In this document: in pieces, positions 5,409 through 11,865 of the stretch
Position numbering within the stretch: position 1 is the first letter of the stretch
Layout: each line of letters opens with the position of its first letter
Assembly: GCA_034664005.1 (NCBI GenBank)
Contig: JAXDIL010000206.1
Location: 1-11,865 of the forward strand
DNA from: JACVRW01 sp034664005
Lineage (GTDB): Bacteria; Actinomycetota; Thermoleophilia; Solirubrobacterales; Thermoleophilaceae
Direction: 5' to 3'
Length of the DNA stretch: 11,865 bases
Notes under the pieces: model-generated
What the model saw: the letters and a program-made list of their open reading frames with translations, nothing else
Databases searched by the model: none
What the model was told of the DNA's origin: nothing
Translations under genes and position numbers: made by a program

Positions 5409-6201
5409 GGTCGAGCGTGGGCGCCGAATGCGTGAGCGCGCCCACGCTGATGAAGTCCACGCCGCTCTCGGCCACCGCCCTGACGGTGTCGAGCGTGATG
5501 CCGCCCGATGCCTCGAGCTCCGCGCGTCCGGCGGCCAACCGCACCGCCTCGCGCATCTCGTCGGGACTCATGTTGTCGAGCAGGATGCGCGTGAGGCCGG
5601 CGTCGAGGGCGTCCTGGAGCTCCGGCAGCGTCGCGCACTCGACCTCGACGACGACGCCGTCGCCGGCGGCCGCGAGTGCGAGGCGGGTCGCCGCCCCCAC
5701 GCCGCCCGCCAGCGCCGCGTGGTTCTCCTTCACGAGGATCGCGTCGTAGAGACCAGAGCGCTGGCTCATGCCGCCTCCCGCCAGCACGGCCTCCTTCTCG
5801 AGCTTGCGGAGGCCGGGCGTCGTCTTGCGCGTGTCGAGGATGCGCGCGCCGGTGCCCTCCACCGCCTGGACGTAGCGCGCGGTGAGCGTGGCGATCCCGG
5901 ACAGCCGCCCGAGGAAGTTCAGCGCGACCCGCTCGCCGGCGAGGATCGACGCGGCCGCGCCCTCGAGTCGCGCGACCGGGCCCGGCTCACGCCACTCACC
6001 CTCCGGCGCCTCCGGCTCGAACCTGAGCTCCGGATCCACGCGCTCGAACACGCTCTGGGCCACGCGCAGCCCAGCGATCACGCCCGGCTCCTTCTGCCGG
6101 ATCGTGGCGCGGGCCCGCGCCCCCTCTGGCACCACCGCGCGCGTCGTGAGGTCGCCGTCGCCGAGGTCCTCGGCGAGGGCGCGGTCGATCAGGTCGGTCA
6201 T
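5383..6201 (-). CDS. nadC: Nicotinate-nucleotide pyrophosphorylase (quinolinate phosphoribosyltransferase) NadC
   Basis: NadC converts quinolinate and PRPP to nicotinate mononucleotide with loss of CO2, the step after NadA. The protein is full length at 272 residues. Seen: ALAEDLGDGDLTT at 8-20, ALNFLGRLSGIATLT at 93-107, the substrate-binding ILDTRKTTPGLR at 121-132, LVKENH at 156-161, VEVE at 185-188, LLDNM at 207-211, EASGG at 230-234 and ISVGALTHS at 251-259. Two usually invariant spots differ: GGGxNHR reads GGGMSQR (142-148), replacing the His before the substrate-binding Arg with Gln, and KDNH reads KENH. The ATG overlaps the ftsH stop codon (ATGA), so translation is probably coupled to ftsH. 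No palindrome like that upstream of nadA is seen before ftsH or the protease gene, so this copy may not share NrtR control. Its 3' end overlaps nrtR by 26 bases tail to tail. Confidence 0.97.
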   Translation of the reverse strand: MTDLIDRALAEDLGDGDLTTRAVVPEGARARATIRQKEPGVIAGLRVAQSVFERVDPELRFEPEAPEGEWREPGPVARLEGAAASILAGERVALNFLGRLSGIATLTARYVQAVEGTGARILDTRKTTPGLRKLEKEAVLAGGGMSQRSGLYDAILVKENHAALAGGVGAATRLALAAAGDGVVVEVECATLPELQDALDAGLTRILLDNMSPDEMREAVRLAAGRAELEASGGITLDTVRAVAESGVDFISVGALTHSAPTLDLSLLLDPL

Positions 6202-8150
6202 CTGACGTGGGCGGTGGCCCGGTCGATACCCGCGATGGCGTACGCGTCGGCCTCGTCGAGCGTCTCGCGCTCGAGCAGCATGTCCGCCAGCCCCTCCAGG
6301 CGCTCGCGGTTGTCGGCGAGCAGGCGCTCGGTCGCGTCCTGCTCCTCGTCCACGATCCGGCGCACCTCCGAGTCGATCAGCTCCTGTGTCGCCTCGGAGA
6401 CCGGCTCGGCGCCGGGCAGCAGCGGGCTCACGCCGTCCTGCGGCGCCACCGCGAGGAAGCCGACCTTCTCGCTCATGCCCCAGCGCTCGACCATCCCGCG
6501 CGCGATGCGCGTGACCTGCTGGATGTCCGACTCCGCGCCGGTGGTGGCGTCGCCGAACACGAGCTCCTCGGCCACCCTCCCGCCGAGCGCCACGCGGATC
6601 TTCGCGCGCAGCTGCTGCTCCGAGTAGTTCACGCGGTCGTCGTCGGGCGTAGAGAGCGTGACCCCGAGCGCCTGGCCGCGCGGGATGATCGACACCTTGC
6701 GCACCGGATCCGCGCCCGGCGTGAGCATGCCCACGATCGCGTGCCCGCCCTCGTGGAAGGCGATCCGGCGGCGGTCCTCGGGGTGGATCAGCACGTTGCG
6801 CTCGGCGCCCAGCACGATCTTCTCGAGCGCGTCGGCGAAGTCCGTGTACTGGACGCGGTCGTGGCCTCGTCGCGCCGCCAGCAGCGCTGCCTCGTTGACG
6901 AGGTTGGCGAGATCCGCGCCCACCATGCCGGGTGTGGTCGCCGCGAGCCGGTCGAGGTGGACGTCGTCCGCCAGCGGCACCGACCGCGTGTGCACGCGCA
7001 GGATCGCGGCGCGGCCGGCGGCATCCGGGGCCTGGACGAACACGCGCCTGTCGAAGCGCCCGGGACGCAGCAGCGCGGGGTCCAGCACCTCGGGGCGGTT
7101 CGTCGCACCGAGCACGATCACGTTCGCGTCCGAGTCGAACCCGTCCATCTCCGTGAGGATCTGGTTGAGCGTCTGCTCGCGCTCGTCGTGGCCTCCAAGG
7201 CCACCGCCGGGGCCGCCGCGCGAGCGTCCGATCGCGTCGAGCTCGTCGATGAAGATGATCGCGGGGGCCGCCTCCTTGGCCTGCTGGAAGAGGTCGCGCA
7301 CGCGCGACGCGCCGATGCCGACGATCGCCTCGATGAACTCAGACGCCGAGGCCGAGAAGAACGGCACGCCCGCCTCGCCCGCGACGGCCCGCGCCAGCAG
7401 CGTCTTCCCGGTGCCGGGGGCGCCCGCGAGCAGCACTCCGCGCGGTATGCGGGCTCCGAGCTTGCGGTACTTGTCGGGGTTCTTCAGGAAGTCGACCACC
7501 TCCATCAGCTCCTGCTTGGCCTCCTCGATGCCCGCCACGTCCTCGAACGTGACGGTCTGGGACTGTGGCTCGACCCTGCGGGCGCGGCTGCGGCCGAACT
7601 GGGCGAGCATTCCGCCGCCGCCGGCGGCACCGGCAGCCCGTCGCGCGAGGAAGATGAACAGCGCGACCAGCAGGATCGTGGGGCCGAAGCTGAACAGGAT
7701 CGTCTGGAGCAGCGAGCGCTCGCCCGGCGGCGACGCGCTGATCACGACGCCGTTGTCCTCGAGCAGCCGCGACAGCTCGCGGTCGTTCGCGAACGTCGGG
7801 ATCTCGGTCTCGAAGCCCTTCGCGCTCTCGCCCTTGTACTTCACCGTCTGCTTGAACTCGCCCTTGACCGTGTCGCCGGTCGACGCGATCTCCTTGACGT
7901 TGCCCTGTCGGACCTCCTGGAGGAAGGTCGGGTTGTACGGGACCTTGATTCGCTTCTCGGGCGGCGCAAGGATTGCGACAGCCAGCCAGTTGAGGACGAA
8001 CAGCGCGACGAGGATCGTGAGGAAGCGCCGTGGTCTCCACGGGATCATGGGCGGCTTCTTGGGCGCGCCGCTCACGCGCAGGTTCCCGCGCCGCGGATCG
8101 GGCGGCGGCGGCGCTGTCCGCGGGTCGGGCGCCCGAGTCTCGTCGGCCAT
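6198..8150 (-). CDS. ftsH: ATP-dependent zinc metalloprotease FtsH
   Basis: Membrane-anchored AAA+ protease that extracts and degrades membrane and damaged cytoplasmic proteins as a hexamer. The 650 residues are of normal length. Seen in order: a Pro-rich cytoplasmic start; a membrane helix at about 42-62; an extracytoplasmic domain at about 65-145; a second membrane helix at about 148-169; Walker A GAPGTGKT at 243-250; Walker B IIFIDELDAIG at 298-308; the second region of homology NRPEVLDPALLRPGRFDR at 351-368; zinc site HEGGH at 466-470 and third ligand Asp542 in TTGAESD. Oddity: the pore-loop motif, normally EMFVGVGA, reads EAIVGIGA at 274-281, so the substrate-gripping Phe is Ile276. It follows the secreted protease gene by 44 bases, and its stop overlaps the nadC start. 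The ATG at 8148-8150 has only a weak G-run upstream. Confidence 0.97.
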   Translation of the reverse strand: MADETRAPDPRTAPPPPDPRRGNLRVSGAPKKPPMIPWRPRRFLTILVALFVLNWLAVAILAPPEKRIKVPYNPTFLQEVRQGNVKEIASTGDTVKGEFKQTVKYKGESAKGFETEIPTFANDRELSRLLEDNGVVISASPPGERSLLQTILFSFGPTILLVALFIFLARRAAGAAGGGGMLAQFGRSRARRVEPQSQTVTFEDVAGIEEAKQELMEVVDFLKNPDKYRKLGARIPRGVLLAGAPGTGKTLLARAVAGEAGVPFFSASASEFIEAIVGIGASRVRDLFQQAKEAAPAIIFIDELDAIGRSRGGPGGGLGGHDEREQTLNQILTEMDGFDSDANVIVLGATNRPEVLDPALLRPGRFDRRVFVQAPDAAGRAAILRVHTRSVPLADDVHLDRLAATTPGMVGADLANLVNEAALLAARRGHDRVQYTDFADALEKIVLGAERNVLIHPEDRRRIAFHEGGHAIVGMLTPGADPVRKVSIIPRGQALGVTLSTPDDDRVNYSEQQLRAKIRVALGGRVAEELVFGDATTGAESDIQQVTRIARGMVERWGMSEKVGFLAVAPQDGVSPLLPGAEPVSEATQELIDSEVRRIVDEEQDATERLLADNRERLEGLADMLLERETLDEADAYAIAGIDRATAHVR

Positions 8151-8194
8151 GACCCCATGCTACGTAGGTCGCCGCCGCAACTTGTCGCGCTAGC

Positions 8195-9874
8195 TCAGCG
8201 CCGCGAGGCGGCGAACGCGTCGACGATCCCGTGACCGTAGAAGCCGTTGAACTCCCTCGATCCCTCGCAGTACGCCGTGAAGTCCGGTGTCAGCGTTGGG
8301 TCGGGGTACGTGTACGTGCGCGGGTTCGGGCAGGCGTGGTCGCGCGCCGTGCGCTGCATGACGCGCTCGACGGTGTCCGGCGAGAGCGTGAGGCCGCCGT
8401 GGCGCCTGTCGCGCTTGCCCTGTGCCGCGACCACCAGCGCCGCCACTCCGACCGCGTGCGGCGAGGCCATCGAGGTGCCCTGTAGGTACTGGTAGTACTG
8501 GCAGTCGCCGCGCGAGCAGTCCGCCAGCACGAACGGCGTCGTGGGCACTCCGTTCTCGTCGATGTCCTCGTTGGCGATCGCCAGCGGCTTCGGGTACGGA
8601 GCGAGGATCGTGTTCGCCGGGTTCCGGTAGCCCGGCGTCCCGTAGCCCTCGCGGATGTCGCCGCCCGGAGCCGAGAAGTCCGCCTGCTCGACCCCGTAGT
8701 CCGAGTAGTACGCCTTGCGCTCGCTCGGGCCGAGCGAGGTGATTCCGAGCACGTTCCTGCCCTCCGTGGGCATCGACCTGCAGCTGTTGTCGACGTTGCG
8801 CTCGCGCTCGGTGCCCGGCGGGTAGTCGGGGCTGGTGTCGTCGAACGTCGGCTTGCCTAGATCGGTGTGGCCGTTCCCCTCGGCCGCCACCAGCGTCACG
8901 CCGTGCGCCCGCGCGTACGCGAGCGCCCGCTCGGTCGCCGCGATGATCGTCGCCTGCTCCTGCTGCTCCTCGGGCGAGTCGGCCGGGTTGTCCGTGCAGT
9001 TGTAGAGCCACGGATCGATGTAGTACGACATGTTCACCACATCGACGCCATGGTCGCCCGCGAAGGTGAGGGCGTCGACCGAGGGCTGCAGGAAGAAGTA
9101 CCCCGAGTCCTGCCCGGCCCGCAGGTTCACGAGCTCGACGTCCGGTGCCACTCCGGCCATGCCGAGCCGGTTGAGCGGCGCCCCGACGGTCCCGGCCACG
9201 TGCGTGCCGTGCCCGTCCTCGTCGACGTTGGCCGGGTCCGAGCAGGACTGGTCCGGCTCCTCCTCGCAGGGACCGTCGATCAGCGGGATGTCGGTGGTGA
9301 AGTTGCGGCTCAGCGACCTGTTGAAGTTCGGCGCGATGTCGCCGTGGGAACCGTCGATTCCAGTGTCGAGGATCCCGACACGGACGCCCTCTCCGCGCTG
9401 GCGGCTGTACGACTTCCCGGAGGTCGCGTTGATCATCCGCATGTCCCACTGGAGATCGGCGAAGGGCTCGTTCCGCGGCTGACTCCCGCCGCCGCGGTGA
9501 ACGCGCCCACGCCCGGGCTGGCGATCGCGCTCGGCGGTCATCCGCTCGATCGCGAACGGATCCGCAGGGCGGGCGGCGGGCGCCTTGCCCACCGGCCGGT
9601 TGCTCGCCGCGCCCGCGATGGCGCTGCTCTTCGACACATCCGAGACGAAGTTCTCGTTGGACGAGCTCACCGTGGCCACTCCCACGGCGGTGTTCACCTT
9701 GAGGATCTCGCCGCCGGCTTTCTTGACCGCCTGGGCGCCGTCCTGCGCGGACGCCCCGCGCTCATAGAGGACCACGAACGTGCGCTCCTGTGACTGGCGC
9801 TTCGCGGCGCCGGAGGTGAGCGGGATCAGCAGTGCGAGGGCGCCAAGGAGGGCCAGGAGGGAAACGAGTCGCAT
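8195..9874 (-). CDS. Secreted subtilisin-like serine protease (peptidase S8)
   Basis: A 559-residue exported endopeptidase of the subtilase family. Seen: a signal peptide at 1-24 (LVSLLALLGALALLIPLTSG); an inhibitor-I9-like propeptide at about 31-90 (TFVVLYERGASAQ); then the catalytic domain with Asp170 in VGILDTGIDGSHGD, His222 in DGHGTHVAGTVGAPLN, oxyanion Asn334 in VAAEGNGHT, and Ser468 in GTSMASPHAVGVAAL. Eight cysteines follow the propeptide (203, 211, 293, 365, 453, 458, 515, 536), which would allow four disulfides. The protein ends just after the catalytic domain, with no cell-wall anchor, P domain or membrane tail, so free secretion is likely. Substrate unknown. It starts at an ATG with no good Shine-Dalgarno and is divergent from the GroES-like gene across 57 bases. 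ftsH follows on the same strand after 44 bases, so one transcript is possible. Confidence 0.95.
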   Translation of the reverse strand: MRLVSLLALLGALALLIPLTSGAAKRQSQERTFVVLYERGASAQDGAQAVKKAGGEILKVNTAVGVATVSSSNENFVSDVSKSSAIAGAASNRPVGKAPAARPADPFAIERMTAERDRQPGRGRVHRGGGSQPRNEPFADLQWDMRMINATSGKSYSRQRGEGVRVGILDTGIDGSHGDIAPNFNRSLSRNFTTDIPLIDGPCEEEPDQSCSDPANVDEDGHGTHVAGTVGAPLNRLGMAGVAPDVELVNLRAGQDSGYFFLQPSVDALTFAGDHGVDVVNMSYYIDPWLYNCTDNPADSPEEQQEQATIIAATERALAYARAHGVTLVAAEGNGHTDLGKPTFDDTSPDYPPGTERERNVDNSCRSMPTEGRNVLGITSLGPSERKAYYSDYGVEQADFSAPGGDIREGYGTPGYRNPANTILAPYPKPLAIANEDIDENGVPTTPFVLADCSRGDCQYYQYLQGTSMASPHAVGVAALVVAAQGKRDRRHGGLTLSPDTVERVMQRTARDHACPNPRTYTYPDPTLTPDFTAYCEGSREFNGFYGHGIVDAFAASRR

Positions 9875-9898
9875 CCTGGCGCGCTACCCGAGAACGCT

Positions 9899-9918
9899 CG
9901 ACCCGTAACGACCCGTAG
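9899..9918. repeat. Tandem 10-bp direct repeat in the divergent protease/GroES promoter region
   Basis: CGACCCGTAA at 9899-9908 is followed directly by CGACCCGTAG at 9909-9918, matching at nine of ten positions. A further ACCCG occurs at 9886-9890. The ten-base period puts the copies on the same DNA face, so this could be a regulator site for either divergent gene. No CIRCE or HAIR heat-shock operator was found here. Confidence 0.45.
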
Positions 9919-9921
9919 AGT
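9916..9921 (+). promoter_or_regulatory. Possible -10 element of the GroES-like gene
   Basis: TAGAGT lies ten bases before the ATG at 9932 and matches the TAnnnT pattern. A GGAGG at 9927-9931 touches the ATG directly, so it cannot act at normal ribosome-site spacing. A very short leader is the simplest reading. Confidence 0.35.
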
Positions 9922-9931
9922 TTCGTGGAGG

Positions 9932-10291
9932 ATGAAGCAGCAGCTACGCCCACTCTTCGACCAGGTGGTCATCAAGGAGCTCGAGCCGGACCGGGTCCGG
10001 CACTCGGGGCTCGTCCTGCCGCCGGGCGAGCACGAGGCTCCGCCGCAGCACGGCATCGTGCTGGCTGTAGGCCCCGGACTCGACTGGTGGGGCGGCGTCG
10101 GGATCAAGATGCCGGTCGTGCCCGGTGACCACGTGGTCTTCCCCGCCAGCGCGGGCGTGTGGGTCGAGGTCGAGGAGGAGAAGCTGCTCGTGTGCCGCGT
10201 GGGCCAGCTGCTCGGCGTGCTCGAGGAGCTCTCCGAGCGGACCGAGGACAGCCTAGGCGGCGGCAGTTCCGTTGCCGGCTCGTCTGAGTAG
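9932..10291 (+). CDS. GroES-like co-chaperonin (orphan, divergent)
   Basis: A 119-residue Cpn10-family protein; GroES caps the GroEL chamber during protein folding. Seen: LRPLFDQVVIKELEP at 5-19 (the usual start of the GroES barrel), the mobile loop with its GroEL-binding hydrophobic triplet LVL at 27-29 (RHSGLVLPPGEHEA), GIVLAVGPGL at 41-50, and PGDHVVFPASAGVWVEVEEE at 64-83. Differences from standard GroES: a DWWGGVG insertion-like stretch at 51-57, PASAG where a KYxG-type turn is normal, and a 20-residue Ser/Gly/Glu tail beyond about residue 99. No groEL is in the window, so it may be a paralogue with its own client or partner rather than the main groES. The 3' end overlaps prfB by 39 bases tail to tail. 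Confidence 0.85.
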   Translation: MKQQLRPLFDQVVIKELEPDRVRHSGLVLPPGEHEAPPQHGIVLAVGPGLDWWGGVGIKMPVVPGDHVVFPASAGVWVEVEEEKLLVCRVGQLLGVLEELSERTEDSLGGGSSVAGSSE

Positions 10292-11354
10292 CTCGGCCCG
10301 GACGAAGCCGTCGAGGTCGCCGTCGAGCACGCCCTGGGCGTTGCCGGCCTCGACGCCCGTGCGGTGGTCCTTCACCAGCGTGTAGGGGTGAAGCACGTAG
10401 GAGCGGATCTGGGAGCCCCAGGCCACGTCCTGGGCCTCCCCCTTCTCCTTCGCGATCTCCTCCTGGCGGCGGCGCTCCTCCAGCTCGACGAGCTTGCCCT
10501 TCAGCATCTTCATCGCGGTGTCGCGGTTCGACGACTGGGAGCGCTCGTTCTGGCACTGCACGACGATCCCGGAGGGCCGGTGCGTGATGCGCACCGCGGA
10601 GTCGGTCTTGTTCACGTGCTGGCCGCCGGCGCCCGAGGCGCGGTAGGTGTCGATCTGGATGTCGTCGGGCTCGATCTCCACCTCGACCGCGTCCTCCACG
10701 AGCGGCGCCACCTCCACGCCGGCGAACGCCGTGTGGCGGCGTGACTGCGCGTCGTAGGGCGAGATGCGCACGAGCCTGTGCACGCCCTTCTCGGCGCTGA
10801 ACAGCCCGTAGGCGTTCTCGCCGCGGGCGATGAACGTGGCGGACTTGATGCCGGCCTCCTCGCCCTCGGAAGCCTCCTTCAGCTCGACCTTCATGCCGCG
10901 CCCCTCGGCCCAGCGCATCTCCATGCGGAGGAGCATCTCGGCCCAGTCCTGCGAGTCGGTGCCGCCGGCGCCGGCATTCACGGTCACGACCGCGTCGCCC
11001 GCGTCGTAGTCGCCCGAGAACAGGCGCGCCTCCTCGAGCTCGGCGAGCCGCGACTCGATCGATGCCCGCTGCTCGGCCAGCTCGGCCGCGATCGAGTCGT
11101 CCTCCTCGGCCATCTCCTCCAGCGCCTCGAGGTCATCGATGTCCGAGTCGAGCGAGCGGAACGTCTCGAGCCGCCGCCCGACCGAGGAGTGCTCCGCGGA
11201 GACCGAGGCCGCCCGCTCCTGGTCGTCCCAGAAGCCGGGGGTCTGCATCTCCCCCTCCAGCTCGGCTAGGCGAGCTTCGAGCAGAGGGGGGTCAAAGAGA
11301 GTCCGCGAGCAGCTTCAGCTGGCCGCGGAGGCCACTGACGTCACTAGGCGCCAT
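10253..11354 (-). CDS. prfB: Peptide chain release factor 2 with programmed +1 frameshift
   Basis: RF2 ends translation at UGA and UAA codons. The gene is read in two frames: ATG at 11352-11354 through 20 codons (MAPSDVSGLRGQLKLLADSL) to CTT at 11295-11297, then an in-frame TGA at 11292-11294. A +1 slip skips base 11294 and continues with GAC at 11291-11293, giving DPPLLEARLAELEGEMQTPG and the rest. The joined product is 366 residues, the normal RF2 length. Seen: the peptidyl-transferase motif GGQ at 243-245 (YRASGAGGQHVNK), and the stop-codon-reading tripeptide at 198-200, here SPY instead of SPF (RISPYDAQ). The residue equivalent to E. coli 246 is Ala, the efficient form. An apparent ATG at 11246-11248 would lose the N-terminal helix and is not the true start. 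The start overlaps the secA stop by 11 bases, suggesting coupled translation. Confidence 0.97.
11291..11297 (-). promoter_or_regulatory. prfB autoregulatory frameshift site CTTTGAC
   Basis: On the minus strand the slippery codon CTT is followed by TGA and C, the classic RF2 site: when RF2 is scarce the ribosome pauses at TGA, slips +1 and makes more RF2. The internal Shine-Dalgarno-like stimulator seen in E. coli (AGGGGG) is not clear here; only GCGGA lies a few bases upstream. Confidence 0.93.
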
Positions 11355-11865
11355 GGCACTTCTTGAATTTCTTGCCGGAGCCGCACCAGCAGGGGTCGTT
11401 GCGGCCGATCTTCTCGCTGTCGTCGAGCCGCCGCGTCTCGACGAGCGCCGGCTGGGCCTCCACGGCCTCGGCCGCCATCTGGCCGGCCTCGGCCACGCCG
11501 GCGGGCACCGCGGCCCCGGCCGCCGCCGCGATCGCGTCGCGCCCGGTCAGTCCCCGCCCGCCCGACATGCTCAGGTTGCGGGTGCTCGTCGTGTTCCCGC
11601 CCATGCCCCAGTTCGGGCCGGCCGCCTGCTGCTCCTCCTCGCCCTGCACCTCGACGTTGAACACGTACCGGGCGAACTCGTCCCAGATGTTGTTCATGAG
11701 CTCCGTGAACATCTCGAAGCCCTCGTTCTTGTAGGCCACGAGCGGGTCGATCTGCGCGAACCCGCGGAGGTGGATGCCCTCGCGCAGGTAGTCCATGTCG
11801 TGGAGGTGCTCGCGCCAGCGCTCGTCGATGATCTGGAGCAGCATGAAGCGCTCGAGCGCGCGCAT
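11344..11865 (-). CDS. secA: Preprotein translocase ATPase SecA (partial, C-terminal part)
   Basis: SecA drives protein export through SecYEG. Only the last 173 residues are present; the 5' part lies beyond the right edge, so the Met at the edge is internal. Seen: the helical scaffold end LQIIDERWREHLHDMDYLRE followed by GIHLRGFAQIDPLVAYKNEGF, then a variable Ala-rich linker, then the zinc-binding SEC-C tail NDPCWCGSGKKFKKCH, with ligands Cys, Cys, Cys, His near the C-terminus. This tail binds SecB or ribosomes in species where it has been studied. The codons for its last residues (CHGA) overlap the start of prfB by 11 bases. Confidence 0.97.
   Translation of the reverse strand: MRALERFMLLQIIDERWREHLHDMDYLREGIHLRGFAQIDPLVAYKNEGFEMFTELMNNIWDEFARYVFNVEVQGEEEQQAAGPNWGMGGNTTSTRNLSMSGGRGLTGRDAIAAAAGAAVPAGVAEAGQMAAEAVEAQPALVETRRLDDSEKIGRNDPCWCGSGKKFKKCHGA

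Noticed and set aside
6207..8234. Long open frame on the plus strand (over 600 codons)
   Set aside because: It is antisense to ftsH, is Arg/His/Ala-rich and matches no family; long shadow frames are expected in GC-rich coding DNA.
8190..9449. Minus-strand frame inside the subtilase gene
   Set aside because: It is a +1/-1 shadow of the protease; the real frame carries all catalytic motifs.
9875..9931. CIRCE or HAIR heat-shock operator before the GroES-like gene
   Set aside because: Neither the TTAGCACTC/GAGTGCTAA pair nor the CTTGAGT/ACTCAAG pair is present.
9925..10128. GTG-started frame at the beginning of the GroES-like gene
   Set aside because: It lies in another frame, gives an Arg/Gly-rich peptide with no GroES features, and stops early.
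11292..11294. In-frame TGA early in prfB as a sign of a pseudogene
   Set aside because: CTT TGA C is the known RF2 frameshift site and the +1 frame continues into a complete RF2.
1..11865. Mobile element, integrase, toxin-antitoxin or defence system
   Set aside because: No transposase, integrase, terminal repeats or defence-type proteins were seen; all recognised genes are chromosomal housekeeping or regulatory types.

Overview
The window is very GC-rich and tightly packed. No gene-free stretch exceeds about 75 bases. Gene order and protein style suggest a high-GC actinobacterium, most likely class Thermoleophilia (Solirubrobacter-like). That placement is inference from recognised protein style, not from a search. 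I see no tRNA, rRNA, CRISPR array, IS element, phage gene or origin.

Layout, left to right: (1) the 5' part of ftsE (minus), cut by the window edge; (2) a stand-alone RibD C-terminal-type reductase and an unrecognised exported protein (both minus); (3) a divergent ECF-type sigma factor (plus) fused to a membrane segment and a long Asp/Ser/Gly-rich tail; (4) an NAD-synthesis block: nadA (minus), a divergent NrtR-type Nudix/winged-helix regulator (plus), then nadC (minus) overlapping the end of ftsH by an ATGA junction; (5) ftsH and a secreted subtilisin-like protease (both minus); (6) a lone GroES-like protein (plus); (7) prfB with a programmed +1 frameshift, overlapping the 3' end of secA (both minus). 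secA runs off the right edge.

The most informative part is the nadA/nrtR intergenic region. It is 28 bases long and holds a 27-bp imperfect palindrome (CGGTTTT, 13 bases, AAAACCG) that covers the -10-like elements of both divergent genes. The regulator has a Nudix fold whose catalytic glutamates are replaced and a C-terminal winged helix, as expected of NrtR, the ADP-ribose-responsive repressor of NAD genes. nadA and nadC are present but nadB (L-aspartate oxidase) is not in the window.

Other points: prfB needs a +1 frameshift at CTTTGAC to give a 366-residue RF2, and its codon-reading tripeptide is SPY instead of SPF. FtsH keeps its ATPase and zinc-protease residues but has Ile in place of the pore-loop Phe. 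secA, prfB and ftsE, often neighbours in actinobacteria, are here separated by about 9.8 kb carrying the NAD, protease and sigma-factor genes. Several genes lack a well-placed Shine-Dalgarno and have -10-like elements just before the start codon, which suggests leaderless or near-leaderless transcripts.
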